DNA of 64,000 nt, from positions 1 to 64,000 of IMG/VR virus record IMGVR_UViG_3300032579_000011. The stretch is one strand, 5' to 3'. Of this stretch, positions 41,314 through 49,053 are shown in pieces. The notes below the pieces were generated by a model. That model had not been told where the DNA came from, searched no databases, and worked only from the letters and a program-made list of their open reading frames with translations. A program made the position numbers and the translations under genes. Source of the stretch: a virus. The stretch's first letter is position 1. Every line of letters starts with the position of its first letter.

Positions 41314-42000
41314 ATGAAATGTAAATTCTGCAATCAATTAAAGAAAAATTTGAATTCTTTAAGAAATCATGAGAGACTATGTAAAGAAAATACAAATAAA
41401 GAAAAAACTTGGATTCAAAAACGAAAAGAAGCGGGAATAGAAATTAAATTTGATTTTCATCAATCGCCTGAATATAAAGAAAAACAAAGACAAAAAAGAT
41501 TATTGTGTCCTCCCGCTTCTTTAGAACAAAGACAAAAAGCTTCTATAAAAACAAAAGAATACTATTCTAATCCTGAAAATAGAAAAAAACATTCAAAAAT
41601 AATGAAAAAGGCGGTATTAGAACACCCAGAATCTTATTCTGATAAAAACATAGTTGGAAGATCAAAACATTTTACAATCGATGGTGTTAGATTTAATAGC
41701 ACTTGGGAATATGAAGTTGCAAAATTTTTAGATAAAAATAATATTAAATGGATCAGAAGTAATATAAAACCAATTTCTTATTTTTGGAATGATGATTGGC
41801 ATTTATATTTTCCAGATTTTTTAATTGAAGAATATAATTGTTATATTGAAGTAAAGGGATATGAAACAGATCGTGATAGGGCTAAATGGAGCCAATTAGA
41901 TAAAAAAATATTAGTAATCAAACAAAAAGAAATTGACTTAATAAAAAAACAGAATTATGATATAATTAGTAAATTATCGTCCTATAGCTCAATCGGTTAG
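41314..42000 (+). CDS. PD-(D/E)xK homing endonuclease with zinc finger (228 aa)
   Basis: CKFCNQLKKNLNSLRNHERLC is a C2-H-C finger. The C-terminal FNSTWEYEVAKFLDKNNIKW...YFPDFLIEEYNCYIEVKG is a PD-(D/E)xK-type core (E...PDF...EvK). Same family as the HEG at 60290. Its TAG stop lies in the D-loop of tRNA-Ile. Confidence 0.75.
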   Translation: MKCKFCNQLKKNLNSLRNHERLCKENTNKEKTWIQKRKEAGIEIKFDFHQSPEYKEKQRQKRLLCPPASLEQRQKASIKTKEYYSNPENRKKHSKIMKKAVLEHPESYSDKNIVGRSKHFTIDGVRFNSTWEYEVAKFLDKNNIKWIRSNIKPISYFWNDDWHLYFPDFLIEEYNCYIEVKGYETDRDRAKWSQLDKKILVIKQKEIDLIKKQNYDIISKLSSYSSIG

Positions 42001-42053
42001 AGCAGGCGCCTTATAAGCGTCAGATCTGGGTTCAATTCCCGGTAGGACAACCA
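41978..42053 (+). tRNA. tRNA-Ile(TAT)
   Basis: Anticodon arm GGCGC-CTTATAA-GCGTC, T-arm CTGGG-TTCAATT-CCCGG, encoded CCA. Reads AUA, a codon frequent in this genome. Position 1 C faces A72, as in initiators. Confidence 0.85.
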
Positions 42054-42073
42054 CTATTTTGAAAGTCTACATC

Positions 42074-42442
42074 ATGAAATATTTGTATCTTTTGCCGATT
42101 TTCTTTTTCCTTGGCGGCTGTCAAACTACAAATTCTTATCCTATAAATAAAATTACCGCTCAAAAAAGCGGTATTGTTGCCTCCTGGTATTCTTCTGGTC
42201 GAAGAACTGCCAGCGGTCAACATTTCGATCCAAATGGATATTCTGTCGCTCATCGTACCCTACCATTTGGAACTCAACTCAAACTGACTAATCCGAATAA
42301 TGGAAAGTCCATAGTTGCTATTGTCAATGACAGGGGTCCATTCGTAAGAGGGACGGGGTTGGACGTTACAAGAGGCGGTGCTCAAAAACTTGGTTTTATT
42401 AGTCAAGGTAAAACTAGATTGATAATGGAAGTTTTGAGATAA
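42074..42442 (+). CDS. RlpA-like lipoprotein (122 aa)
   Basis: Lipobox FFLGGC after an N-terminal hydrophobic stretch. Then GIVASWYSSGRRTASGQHFDPNGYSVAHRTLPFGTQLKLTN...VNDRGPF...GLDVTRGGAQKLGF, the double-psi barrel of RlpA lytic transglycosylases with the catalytic Asp in DRGPF. Would act on peptidoglycan from the outer-membrane face or periplasm. Adjacent to another exported hydrolase. Confidence 0.85.
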   Translation: MKYLYLLPIFFFLGGCQTTNSYPINKITAQKSGIVASWYSSGRRTASGQHFDPNGYSVAHRTLPFGTQLKLTNPNNGKSIVAIVNDRGPFVRGTGLDVTRGGAQKLGFISQGKTRLIMEVLR

Positions 42443-42482
42443 TATATTTCTCTTAATAGCGACGTAAACAAAAGGAAAAGTA

Positions 42483-43124
42483 ATGAAAAAGCTTATATTT
42501 TCACTAGTAGCAATGCTAGTTAGTATTGGCGTAGTTTCTACAGCTAATGCTAGACCAAGACATAAGAGACATCATTATCATCATGTTGTAGTATACAAGC
42601 ATAAAAACAAAAAAGTGAATATGGTGATTGGTCAAAAACAAGAACCGCAAATATATTATTCGAATGATGACAATAGTCCAGCCGCATTTTTTGCGAAAGA
42701 TAGAGCAAGAAATGTAGTTGAAACTCTTGATAATAACAAAAGAAAGACCCAAGAACATTTTGGGTTTATCGAACAGTCGATCAGACAAGGAAACGGTTTG
42801 GCTAATAAAGCATTAAGATATGTTGGTGCAACAGCTAGACAACTAGGACTTCCTCGTAGCCTTTGGTGTGCTGATTTCATGAATATGATCACACATTCTG
42901 GTAATGATCGAACTGCTATGTCATATAAACACAGGGGACAACCAGCATCTTATGGTTGTGTTAACTGTGTTGCCGTAACAACTCGTCGAGGCGGTGGTCA
43001 CGTCGGGGTTGTTTCTGGTTATGATAAACATGGTAATCCTATTTTGATTTCGGGAAACCATGGCAGAAAAGTCGGTGTTGGTACTTATGCTAGAAGCAGA
43101 GTAGTAGCATACAGATATATATAA
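42483..43124 (+). CDS. Exported NlpC/P60- or CHAP-like hydrolase (213 aa)
   Basis: Signal peptide (MKKLIFSLVAMLVSIGVVSTANA). C-terminal domain has LWCADFMN (catalytic Cys) and GGGHVGVVSGYDKHGNPILISGNHG (His and polar residue), the pattern of amidase/endopeptidase proteins of the TIGR02594 type. His/Lys-rich linker between. Strong terminator follows. Confidence 0.75.
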   Translation: MKKLIFSLVAMLVSIGVVSTANARPRHKRHHYHHVVVYKHKNKKVNMVIGQKQEPQIYYSNDDNSPAAFFAKDRARNVVETLDNNKRKTQEHFGFIEQSIRQGNGLANKALRYVGATARQLGLPRSLWCADFMNMITHSGNDRTAMSYKHRGQPASYGCVNCVAVTTRRGGGHVGVVSGYDKHGNPILISGNHGRKVGVGTYARSRVVAYRYI

Positions 43125-43126
43125 TG

Positions 43127-43150
43127 GGGTGGGAGAAATCCCACCCTTTT
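43127..43150 (+). terminator. Intrinsic terminator
   Basis: GGGTGGGA, GAAA loop, TCCCACCC, four T. Confidence 0.85.
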
Positions 43151-43165
43151 AATTTGGAGTTTGTT

Positions 43166-43354
43166 ATGACAACAGAAGAATTAGTTAAATCAGCTGACCT
43201 TAATTGGTGCGTAGACATTCTTAAAAGAATAGAAAGTATAACTAACCGTTTTCCGAGCACTCAGAATGGTTATGCAGTCATAGATTATTCGGATATTGAC
43301 CAAATTAAATACCTTGTAAAAATGGGGCTAAAGGTGGTTAAAGAAGATGAATGA
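43166..43354 (+). CDS. Small hypothetical protein (62 aa)
   Basis: ATG 43166 (TTGGAG upstream) is used because the longer frame runs back through the terminator. MTTEELVKSADLNWCVDILKRI... not recognised. Confidence 0.6.
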   Translation: MTTEELVKSADLNWCVDILKRIESITNRFPSTQNGYAVIDYSDIDQIKYLVKMGLKVVKEDE

Positions 43355-43355
43355 C

Positions 43356-43384
43356 TTGACTTTTGAACCGTATCAGGTTATACT
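43356..43384 (+). promoter_or_regulatory. Sigma70-like promoter
   Basis: TTGACT, 17-bp spacer, TATACT. Confidence 0.75.
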
Positions 43385-43410
43385 AAGTAAGGTTATGAAG
43401 GAGATATAAT

Positions 43411-43518
43411 ATGAAAAGCGATCTAGAACTGCTTGTTGAATATGATATGTTTATTTTGGGATTTGATTCCTCAAATTCTGAGGATATTAAGAAATATTGG
43501 GAGATTATGCTAGGATGA
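43411..43518 (+). CDS. Tiny hypothetical protein (35 aa)
   Basis: MKSDLELLVEYDMFILGFDS... behind GAAGGAG and a promoter; ATGA overlap with glutaredoxin. Confidence 0.55.
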   Translation: MKSDLELLVEYDMFILGFDSSNSEDIKKYWEIMLG

Positions 43519-43778
43519 ACGTTACAATATATACTAAATCGAATTGTAAATTCTGCGTTAATTCTAAGATGCTACTTAGCTCTAAAGGAATTAATTATAC
43601 AGAACTAAAGTTAGACGAAGATTTTTCTAGAGAAAGCCTTTTGGAAATTTTTCCGAACGCGAAATCTTTTCCTGTTGTTGTTATAGATGGTTTCAACATT
43701 GGCGGGTTTGAAAATCTTAAAAAGTATCTAACTGAAGAAACACAGGATAATCGTAAACTTTTGAATGAGGGAATTTAA
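43515..43778 (+). CDS. Glutaredoxin (87 aa)
   Basis: Thioredoxin fold with active site CKFC (residues 11-14), cis-Pro in SFPVVVIDG and GGFENL. Likely reductant for NrdA/NrdB, like T4 NrdC. Confidence 0.85.
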   Translation: MNVTIYTKSNCKFCVNSKMLLSSKGINYTELKLDEDFSRESLLEIFPNAKSFPVVVIDGFNIGGFENLKKYLTEETQDNRKLLNEGI

Positions 43779-43779
43779 T

Positions 43780-44043
43780 ATGATTAATCGCGACGATCTT
43801 TTGAACGATCTACGTATGTACGTGATTGAAGTTCAGTTTAATAAAGTTAACGGCGAACAGCGCACAATGCGTTGTACTCTAAGGCCTGATCTTTTGCCTC
43901 CAAAGTATAATATCAATGAAGATCATAAATTTCATAGGGAAAATACCGACGTTATTGCTGTTTGGGATATCCTTAACAACGGTTGGCGTTCTTTCCGTGT
44001 AGATTCCGTAACTTACGTTCAGAACGTGAGCCACAATTACTGA
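43780..44043 (+). CDS. DUF2693-like protein (87 aa)
   Basis: VIEVQFNKVNGEQRTMRCTLRPDLLPP...NTDVIAVWDILNNGWRSFRVDSVTYVQ matches the small WYL/SH3-like DUF2693 proteins of T4-like phages. Function unknown. ATG 43780 with GAGG upstream. Confidence 0.65.
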   Translation: MINRDDLLNDLRMYVIEVQFNKVNGEQRTMRCTLRPDLLPPKYNINEDHKFHRENTDVIAVWDILNNGWRSFRVDSVTYVQNVSHNY

Positions 44044-44050
44044 GGATAAA

Positions 44051-44335
44051 ATGAAAAAGTTGGTTATAGTCGAATGCATATCTCAACACCGTATTCGTTA
44101 TTGTGTTGAGGTTGAAGATAATATTGATCCTGCTCTTGATGAAGTCGTTAGAGAAAGTGACGCTGAAAATTTTCATGAGTTTAGTCAGCAACATCTCGGC
44201 CAAGTGATCTTTTCTCATAGAGAAATAAATAAAGAAGAATACCTTCGTATGTTCGATGAAGATAGTCCTTATCTAAAGGGATGGCCTGAAGAACAAAAAC
44301 TTAAATACATCAACAGGATTAATTATGATGCATGA
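44051..44335 (+). CDS. Hypothetical phage protein (94 aa)
   Basis: VECISQHRIRYCVEVEDNIDPALDEVVRESDAENFHEFSQQHLGQVIFSHREI...: a small conserved-looking acidic protein; no named family. Overlaps the next start. Confidence 0.6.
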   Translation: MKKLVIVECISQHRIRYCVEVEDNIDPALDEVVRESDAENFHEFSQQHLGQVIFSHREINKEEYLRMFDEDSPYLKGWPEEQKLKYINRINYDA

Positions 44336-44771
44336 TGTTATTGTTGATATCGACGGCACCATAGCCGACAATTCCCATAGAGTTCACCATATCCGTAAGT
44401 CTCCCAAAGATTGGAAGTCTTATGAAAAGGGTGTCATGGAAGACGAGCCGCATTTTGACATCATCTATATTCTAGAATCACTTAAAGCTTCTGGTTCGAA
44501 GCTGGTACTCTGTACAGGAAGAATGGAAAACGAGCGAGACGACACCATTAATTGGTTGAGAATGCATTATCTAGACTTTCTTTTTGACAAGCTTTATATG
44601 CGACCACTCAATGATTATAGATCGGATGATGTTGTTAAGAAAGAACTTCTTGACCAGATTCGTAAAGACGGTTATAATCCGACAATAGTATTTGAAGATC
44701 GTCAACGTGTTGTTGATATGTGGAGAACAGAAGGTCTTCGTTGTTTGCAAGTCCAGCCGGGCGATTTTTAA
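44325..44771 (+). CDS. Stand-alone polynucleotide 3'-phosphatase-like HAD protein (148 aa)
   Basis: DVIVDIDGTIADNSHR (motif I), LVLCTGRMENERDDT and NPTIVFEDRQRVVDMWRTEGLRCLQVQPGDF match the C-terminal phosphatase domain of T4 polynucleotide kinase. The kinase half is absent. It may repair nucleic-acid ends or act on nucleotides. Confidence 0.8.
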   Translation: MMHDVIVDIDGTIADNSHRVHHIRKSPKDWKSYEKGVMEDEPHFDIIYILESLKASGSKLVLCTGRMENERDDTINWLRMHYLDFLFDKLYMRPLNDYRSDDVVKKELLDQIRKDGYNPTIVFEDRQRVVDMWRTEGLRCLQVQPGDF

Positions 44772-44777
44772 TAAATA
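44770..44777 (+). promoter_or_regulatory. Late promoter of a structured HEG leader
   Basis: AATAAATA, followed by GTCAGT/ACTGAC and TGTGTC/GACACA stems before the HEG start; the second stem covers GAAGGA. Confidence 0.55.
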
Positions 44778-44836
44778 GTTGTGTCAGTCGCGGAGTACCA
44801 GTCCCACTGACTCTATGTCAAACGAAGGACACAGCT

Positions 44837-45444
44837 ATGAATATTTATCACGTTTATGCGTATCTTAGAGAAGAAAACAATACACCATATTATATTGGTA
44901 AAGGTAAGGGTAGAAGAGCTTATAAAAACATACAATAAGCGTTCCAAAAAATAAATCAAAAATTATATTTTATCATAAAAATATAACTAATGAAACCGCT
45001 TGTTTTTTGGAAAAATCTTACATAAAATTATTTGGTAGAAAAGATATTGGAAATGGTATATTATACAATCAAACGGATGGCGGCGATGGCGGCGACACTT
45101 CTAAGAGCGAAAATTATATAAAAGCTAAGACGGAAGGTAAATTTAATGGTCATCGTCATAAAACTTCAGAACAATTAGAAAAAGCTAACATAAAACGTTC
45201 TGTTTCATTATTAGGACATGAAGTATCTTTAGAAACTAAAAAGAAAATTTCAGAAACTAGAAAAAATAAAAAGATACCTAGTCCAAATAAAGGAAAAACA
45301 TTCTCCGAAAACATAAAAGAAAAACTTCGTATTCCTAAAAAGAAATATATTTGTTTTGTTTGTTCAAAAAACATCGGAGGAAAAACAAATCTAATTAGAT
45401 GGCATAATGAAAACTGTAAAATGAAAGGAAATATAAATGAATGA
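44837..45444 (+). pseudogene. Frameshifted GIY-YIG homing endonuclease
   Basis: MNIYHVYAYLREENNTPYYIGKGKGRRAYK is in one frame and stops at TAA 44936. The rest (KHTISVPKNKSKIIFY..., then NQTDGGDGGD and NUMOD-like repeats) continues in the -1 frame, matching the intact HEG at 38932. The shift lies at the A5 run 44924-44928. The second part alone is open to 45444 and ends with CFVCSKNIGGKTNLIRWHNENC. Confidence 0.8.
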
Positions 45445-45811
45445 TAAATCTTATTGGGGCTATAGCTTACTTTTGGATTGTGCCGAACTCGATCACGGCG
45501 CGATCACGAGTTATGAAAATATTTACAATTTCACTAAGAGACTAGTCAAGGATATCGATATGGTCGCTTACGGCGAGCCGCAGATCGTTGAATTTGGTTC
45601 TGGTAATAAGGCTGGCTATACTTTGGTCCAGCTTATTGAAACATCGAATATTTGTGCTCATTTTGTTCCTGATGACGGAAATGGTGGTAACGCACTTTAC
45701 CTCGATGTTTTTTCATGTAAGGAATATGATGATCAAGTGGTAATCAATTTGGTTAAGGAATTCTTTGGTGCTAAGTATATTAGACCAAACTATTTGACGA
45801 GACAGGCGTGA
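45437..45811 (+). CDS. S-adenosylmethionine decarboxylase-like protein (124 aa)
   Basis: YGEPQIVEFGSGNKAGYTLVQLIETSNICAHFVPD...LYLDVFSCKEYDD follows the SpeD fold. The self-processing ESH site aligns with T-S-N: the Ser is kept, Glu and His changed. The later His and Cys (DVFSC) are kept. Could make spermidine precursor or be a divergent, non-processing homolog. Confidence 0.7.
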   Translation: MNDKSYWGYSLLLDCAELDHGAITSYENIYNFTKRLVKDIDMVAYGEPQIVEFGSGNKAGYTLVQLIETSNICAHFVPDDGNGGNALYLDVFSCKEYDDQVVINLVKEFFGAKYIRPNYLTRQA

Positions 45812-46218
45812 TTACTGGATTTACGTGTGGTACATTTGATATTCTTCATGCTGGTCATTGCGCTATGCTTGAAGAATGTCGTAGTCAATGTGACAGGCTG
45901 ATCGTCGGTCTACAAACCGATCCGACTATCGACAGACCAAAATTAAAAAATAACCCCGTTCAAAGTTTGCTCGAAAGGTTTATACAACTCAAATCTATTC
46001 GTTACGTAGACGAGATATATCCCTACGAGACTGAAGGTGATCTAGAAAATTTACTAAGTATCATAGACATTCAAAAAAGATTTATAGGTTATGATCATTA
46101 CGGGGAAGTACATACTGGTCAAGCTCTTTGTATTCATAGAAATATTGAAATAATTTACAATAAGAGATTCCACCGGTGGAGCTCTTCTAGATTGAGGAAT
46201 AAGTTGAATGAGTTTTAG
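45808..46218 (+). CDS. HldE-C/TagD-like nucleotidyltransferase (136 aa), GTG start
   Basis: CGTFDILHAGHCAMLEECRSQCDRLIVGLQTD carries the GxFDxxHxGH motif; RFHRWSSSRLRNKL ends with the SSS..R motif. Would activate a heptose-1-phosphate as NDP-heptose in this cluster, or a related polyol phosphate. GTGA overlap with the previous gene. Confidence 0.8.
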   Translation: MITGFTCGTFDILHAGHCAMLEECRSQCDRLIVGLQTDPTIDRPKLKNNPVQSLLERFIQLKSIRYVDEIYPYETEGDLENLLSIIDIQKRFIGYDHYGEVHTGQALCIHRNIEIIYNKRFHRWSSSRLRNKLNEF

Positions 46219-46792
46219 TGATAAATACTTTGAAGAAGTAGTTTCTATTGCCGAAGCTATAGATAAAAATATGGTGGAGAAGTTAGTTGCCGCTCTCAAA
46301 AGAGTCAGAGAATCAAACGGGAGGGTTTTCGTTCTCGGTGTTGGAGGATCAGCAGGAAACGCTTCTCACCTGGTCAACGACCTACGTAAGCTTTGTGGTA
46401 TCGAGTCTTATTGCCCCACAGATAACGTTCCAGAGCTTACTGCTAGAACAAATGACGAAGGGTTTGACACCGTATTTGATGAATATCTTAAAATCAGTAA
46501 GTTAAGTTCAAAAGATGCTCTTTTTATTTTATCTGTTGGTGGTGGCGATAAGAATAAAAACGTTTCTGTAGGATTAATTAAGGCCATCGATCAAGCAAAA
46601 TCAAAAAACGCCGTCGTATTGGGTATAGTCGGTAAGAAAGACGGATACACCGCTTACAACGCTGATTATTGTGTAGTAGTTCCTCCTATTCAACCTTCCA
46701 GAATCACGCCACATAGCGAAGCTTTTCAAGCTGTTATTTGGCATGCTATAGTTTCCAATCCTTCTTTACAGGTTAATAAAACAAAGTGGTGA
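46208..46792 (+). CDS. gmhA: Sedoheptulose-7-phosphate isomerase GmhA-like (194 aa)
   Basis: SIS domain: VFVLGVGGSAGNASHLVNDLRK, PELTARTNDEGF, FILSVGGGDKN, RITPHSEAFQAVIWH. These fit GmhA, which makes heptose-7-phosphate from sedoheptulose-7-phosphate. Confidence 0.85.
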   Translation: MSFSDKYFEEVVSIAEAIDKNMVEKLVAALKRVRESNGRVFVLGVGGSAGNASHLVNDLRKLCGIESYCPTDNVPELTARTNDEGFDTVFDEYLKISKLSSKDALFILSVGGGDKNKNVSVGLIKAIDQAKSKNAVVLGIVGKKDGYTAYNADYCVVVPPIQPSRITPHSEAFQAVIWHAIVSNPSLQVNKTKW

Positions 46793-46793
46793 A

Positions 46794-47324
46794 ATGAATC
46801 GAGCAATTTTTTTTGATCGTGATGGTGTAATTAATAAACTCGTCGAAAGACCAGATGGTTCTAAAACAGCCCCTTGGTTTCTCGACGAGTTTCAATTTAT
46901 TGATAATGTTAAAGTAGCGGTGAATATCGTCAGAAATATGGACTATAAAACTTTTGTTGTAACAAATCAACCTGACGTCAAAGGTCCATTGTCTTACAAA
47001 GATTTAGATAATATGCATAGAATGATTTCTAATTGGTTGAGAATAGATGATATATACTACGCTGACGATAGAAATTCCAATATGTATAAACCCAACAACG
47101 GTATGATTGAAGATATAATTAAAAAATACTTGATCGATCGTAGTAAATCCTATATAATAGGTGATCGTTGGAAAGATATAGTTGCTGGTAATAGAAGCAA
47201 ACTAAAAACTATTTTCGTTGGTGAAGAATACACATACCCTTACGAATATAGAAATATACAACCTGATTATATTGTTTCTAATGTTTTAGAAGCTTGTACC
47301 TTGATTGAGGAGATTAATAAATGA
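46794..47324 (+). CDS. gmhB: Heptose-1,7-bisphosphate 7-phosphatase GmhB-like (176 aa)
   Basis: HAD motifs FFDRDGVINKLVERPDGSKTAPW, FVVTNQPDVKGPLS, YKPNNGM and YIIGDRWKDIVAGNRS match GmhB/HisB-N phosphatases. The usual zinc Cys loop of GmhB is absent, as in some homologs. Confidence 0.8.
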   Translation: MNRAIFFDRDGVINKLVERPDGSKTAPWFLDEFQFIDNVKVAVNIVRNMDYKTFVVTNQPDVKGPLSYKDLDNMHRMISNWLRIDDIYYADDRNSNMYKPNNGMIEDIIKKYLIDRSKSYIIGDRWKDIVAGNRSKLKTIFVGEEYTYPYEYRNIQPDYIVSNVLEACTLIEEINK

Positions 47325-48052
47325 TTAAATTATACGCCGATGGCGCCGATATGGTGGGAATAATCGATGCGGCTGGAGATAAAACAATAACGGGGTTTAC
47401 AACTAATCCAACTTTGATGCGTCAAGCTGGCGTTATGAATTATGAAGAATTTGCCAAAAACGTTATTAAATTTTTGGCAAGGAATAGGCCCGAAACAACT
47501 CTAAGTTTAGAAGTGTTCGCCGATGAACCTGACGAAATTCGTCGACAAGCTAGAATTATCAGTGATTGGGGTAACGAAAAGAATTATCAAGTATATGTAA
47601 AAATTCCTGTCATGTATACTTCGGGCGAAGATACTTATGATTTGATTCAAAGTTTAAGTTATGAAGGAATTAATCTTAACGTTACTGCGGTTTTTACCGA
47701 ATATCAAGTAAGCAATATAATCGATAGATTTTGCCCAGAAGTTCCTAGTATAATTTCAATTTTCGCTGGTCGTATTGCGGACGCTGGTGAAGATCCGGAA
47801 TCAATTGTTTCTCGTTGTGTTGGTTTGTATGATGATATTAGAAACGAAGGCGGTAAAGCAGAATTTCTATGGGCTTCTTCTAGAGAAGCTTATAACATTA
47901 AACACGCCGAATGGTCCGGTTGTGATATTATAACCATGACTCCTGATCTCATCAAAAAGGTTAAGGGTTTCGGTAAAGATTTAACACAATTTTCTAAAGA
48001 AACTTGCCAAATGTTCTATAATGATGCTATTAAATCGGGGTACACAATATGA
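47321..48052 (+). CDS. Transaldolase-like protein (243 aa)
   Basis: ADGADMVGIIDAAGDKTITGFTTNPTLMRQAG and YVKIPVMYTSGE (Schiff-base Lys) with LNVTAVFTEYQ and FAGRIADAGEDP identify a TalC/FSA-type transaldolase. In this cluster it may supply sedoheptulose-7-phosphate. Confidence 0.85.
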   Translation: MIKLYADGADMVGIIDAAGDKTITGFTTNPTLMRQAGVMNYEEFAKNVIKFLARNRPETTLSLEVFADEPDEIRRQARIISDWGNEKNYQVYVKIPVMYTSGEDTYDLIQSLSYEGINLNVTAVFTEYQVSNIIDRFCPEVPSIISIFAGRIADAGEDPESIVSRCVGLYDDIRNEGGKAEFLWASSREAYNIKHAEWSGCDIITMTPDLIKKVKGFGKDLTQFSKETCQMFYNDAIKSGYTI

Positions 48053-49053
48053 TTGGATTTGAAGAAAACGAAATTTCTATAAAGGCTAACGGCGGAACTG
48101 AGCTTGCTAAACGTAAGCTAGCTTCTCTAATTAATCCAAAAGATTTGGAAGAATTTCAAATTGTATGTTCAAGGGAACGCGAACTAAATTGGGAAAAAAT
48201 TAGAGTTTTCTGGTGTCATGATCTACCAGAAGATCCTGAATCGGCGAAGTTCAGGGATCAATCTTTTAGGGATAACTATCATAAGTTTGTTTTTATTTCT
48301 AACTGGCAGATGCAAAGGTATCAGCTAATTCATGGATTGGCTCACGATCCTAAGTCAATCGTAATTGAATCCGGTATTGAACCAGCGCCACAATCAGCTT
48401 TGGTTAAACCAAAAGACAAGATTCGATTGGTGTACACTTCAACCCCGCAAAGAGGATTGGAAATTCTTTTGCCGGTGTTTGATTCATTGGCGAAGATGCA
48501 TCCAGAAATTCATCTAGATGTATATTCAAGTTTTAAGATTTACGGTTGGGAAGATGCTGATAAGTCGTTTGAGCCTATGTATGATCAAATCAGAAATCAT
48601 CCTCAAATGACTTATCATGGATACGTTCCTAATGAAGAATTGAAGGAAGCGTTGAACAAGGCTCATATTTTTGCTTATCCAAGTATTTGGTACGAAACCA
48701 GCTGTAGAGCTATGTTAGAAGCTATGTCAGCTGGATTGGTCTGTGTTCATTCTGATGTTGGTGCATTACCAGAAACTTCTGGCGGATTGAATCTTATGTA
48801 TCATGCCGATCTTATGGACAAAAATCATCACGCGAATATTTTCATCAATCATCTGAATAATGCAATTAATTTTGTGAAAAGCAATCAGGAACAAAATATG
48901 ATTATGTTCAATAAGGTTTTTGTTGATACTCGTTACAACATCAATCTAATCAAACATAAGTGGGATGTGATGATTGAGGATCAACTCGGTAAATATAAGA
49001 CTGTTGAGTCTCGTGGCAAGCCACAACAAAAATTTATTTACAGGACAATTTAA
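48049..49053 (+). CDS. Glycosyltransferase, GT4-like (334 aa)
   Basis: KANGGTELAKRKLAS (acceptor-side GG), LVYTSTPQRGLEILLPVF, YHGYVPNEELKEALNKAHIFAYPSIWYETSCRAMLEAMSAGLVCVHSDVGALPETSG is the GT-B donor site with E-x7-E. Located between heptose genes, so a heptosyl donor is likely; the acceptor is unknown. Confidence 0.85.
   Translation: MIGFEENEISIKANGGTELAKRKLASLINPKDLEEFQIVCSRERELNWEKIRVFWCHDLPEDPESAKFRDQSFRDNYHKFVFISNWQMQRYQLIHGLAHDPKSIVIESGIEPAPQSALVKPKDKIRLVYTSTPQRGLEILLPVFDSLAKMHPEIHLDVYSSFKIYGWEDADKSFEPMYDQIRNHPQMTYHGYVPNEELKEALNKAHIFAYPSIWYETSCRAMLEAMSAGLVCVHSDVGALPETSGGLNLMYHADLMDKNHHANIFINHLNNAINFVKSNQEQNMIMFNKVFVDTRYNINLIKHKWDVMIEDQLGKYKTVESRGKPQQKFIYRTI

Noticed and set aside
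44880-44940. Programmed -1 frameshift in the GIY-YIG HEG
   Set aside because: The A5 run reads TAT-AAA-AAC, so the P-site codon would have to re-pair with TAA; no downstream stem was found. A simple indel is more likely.
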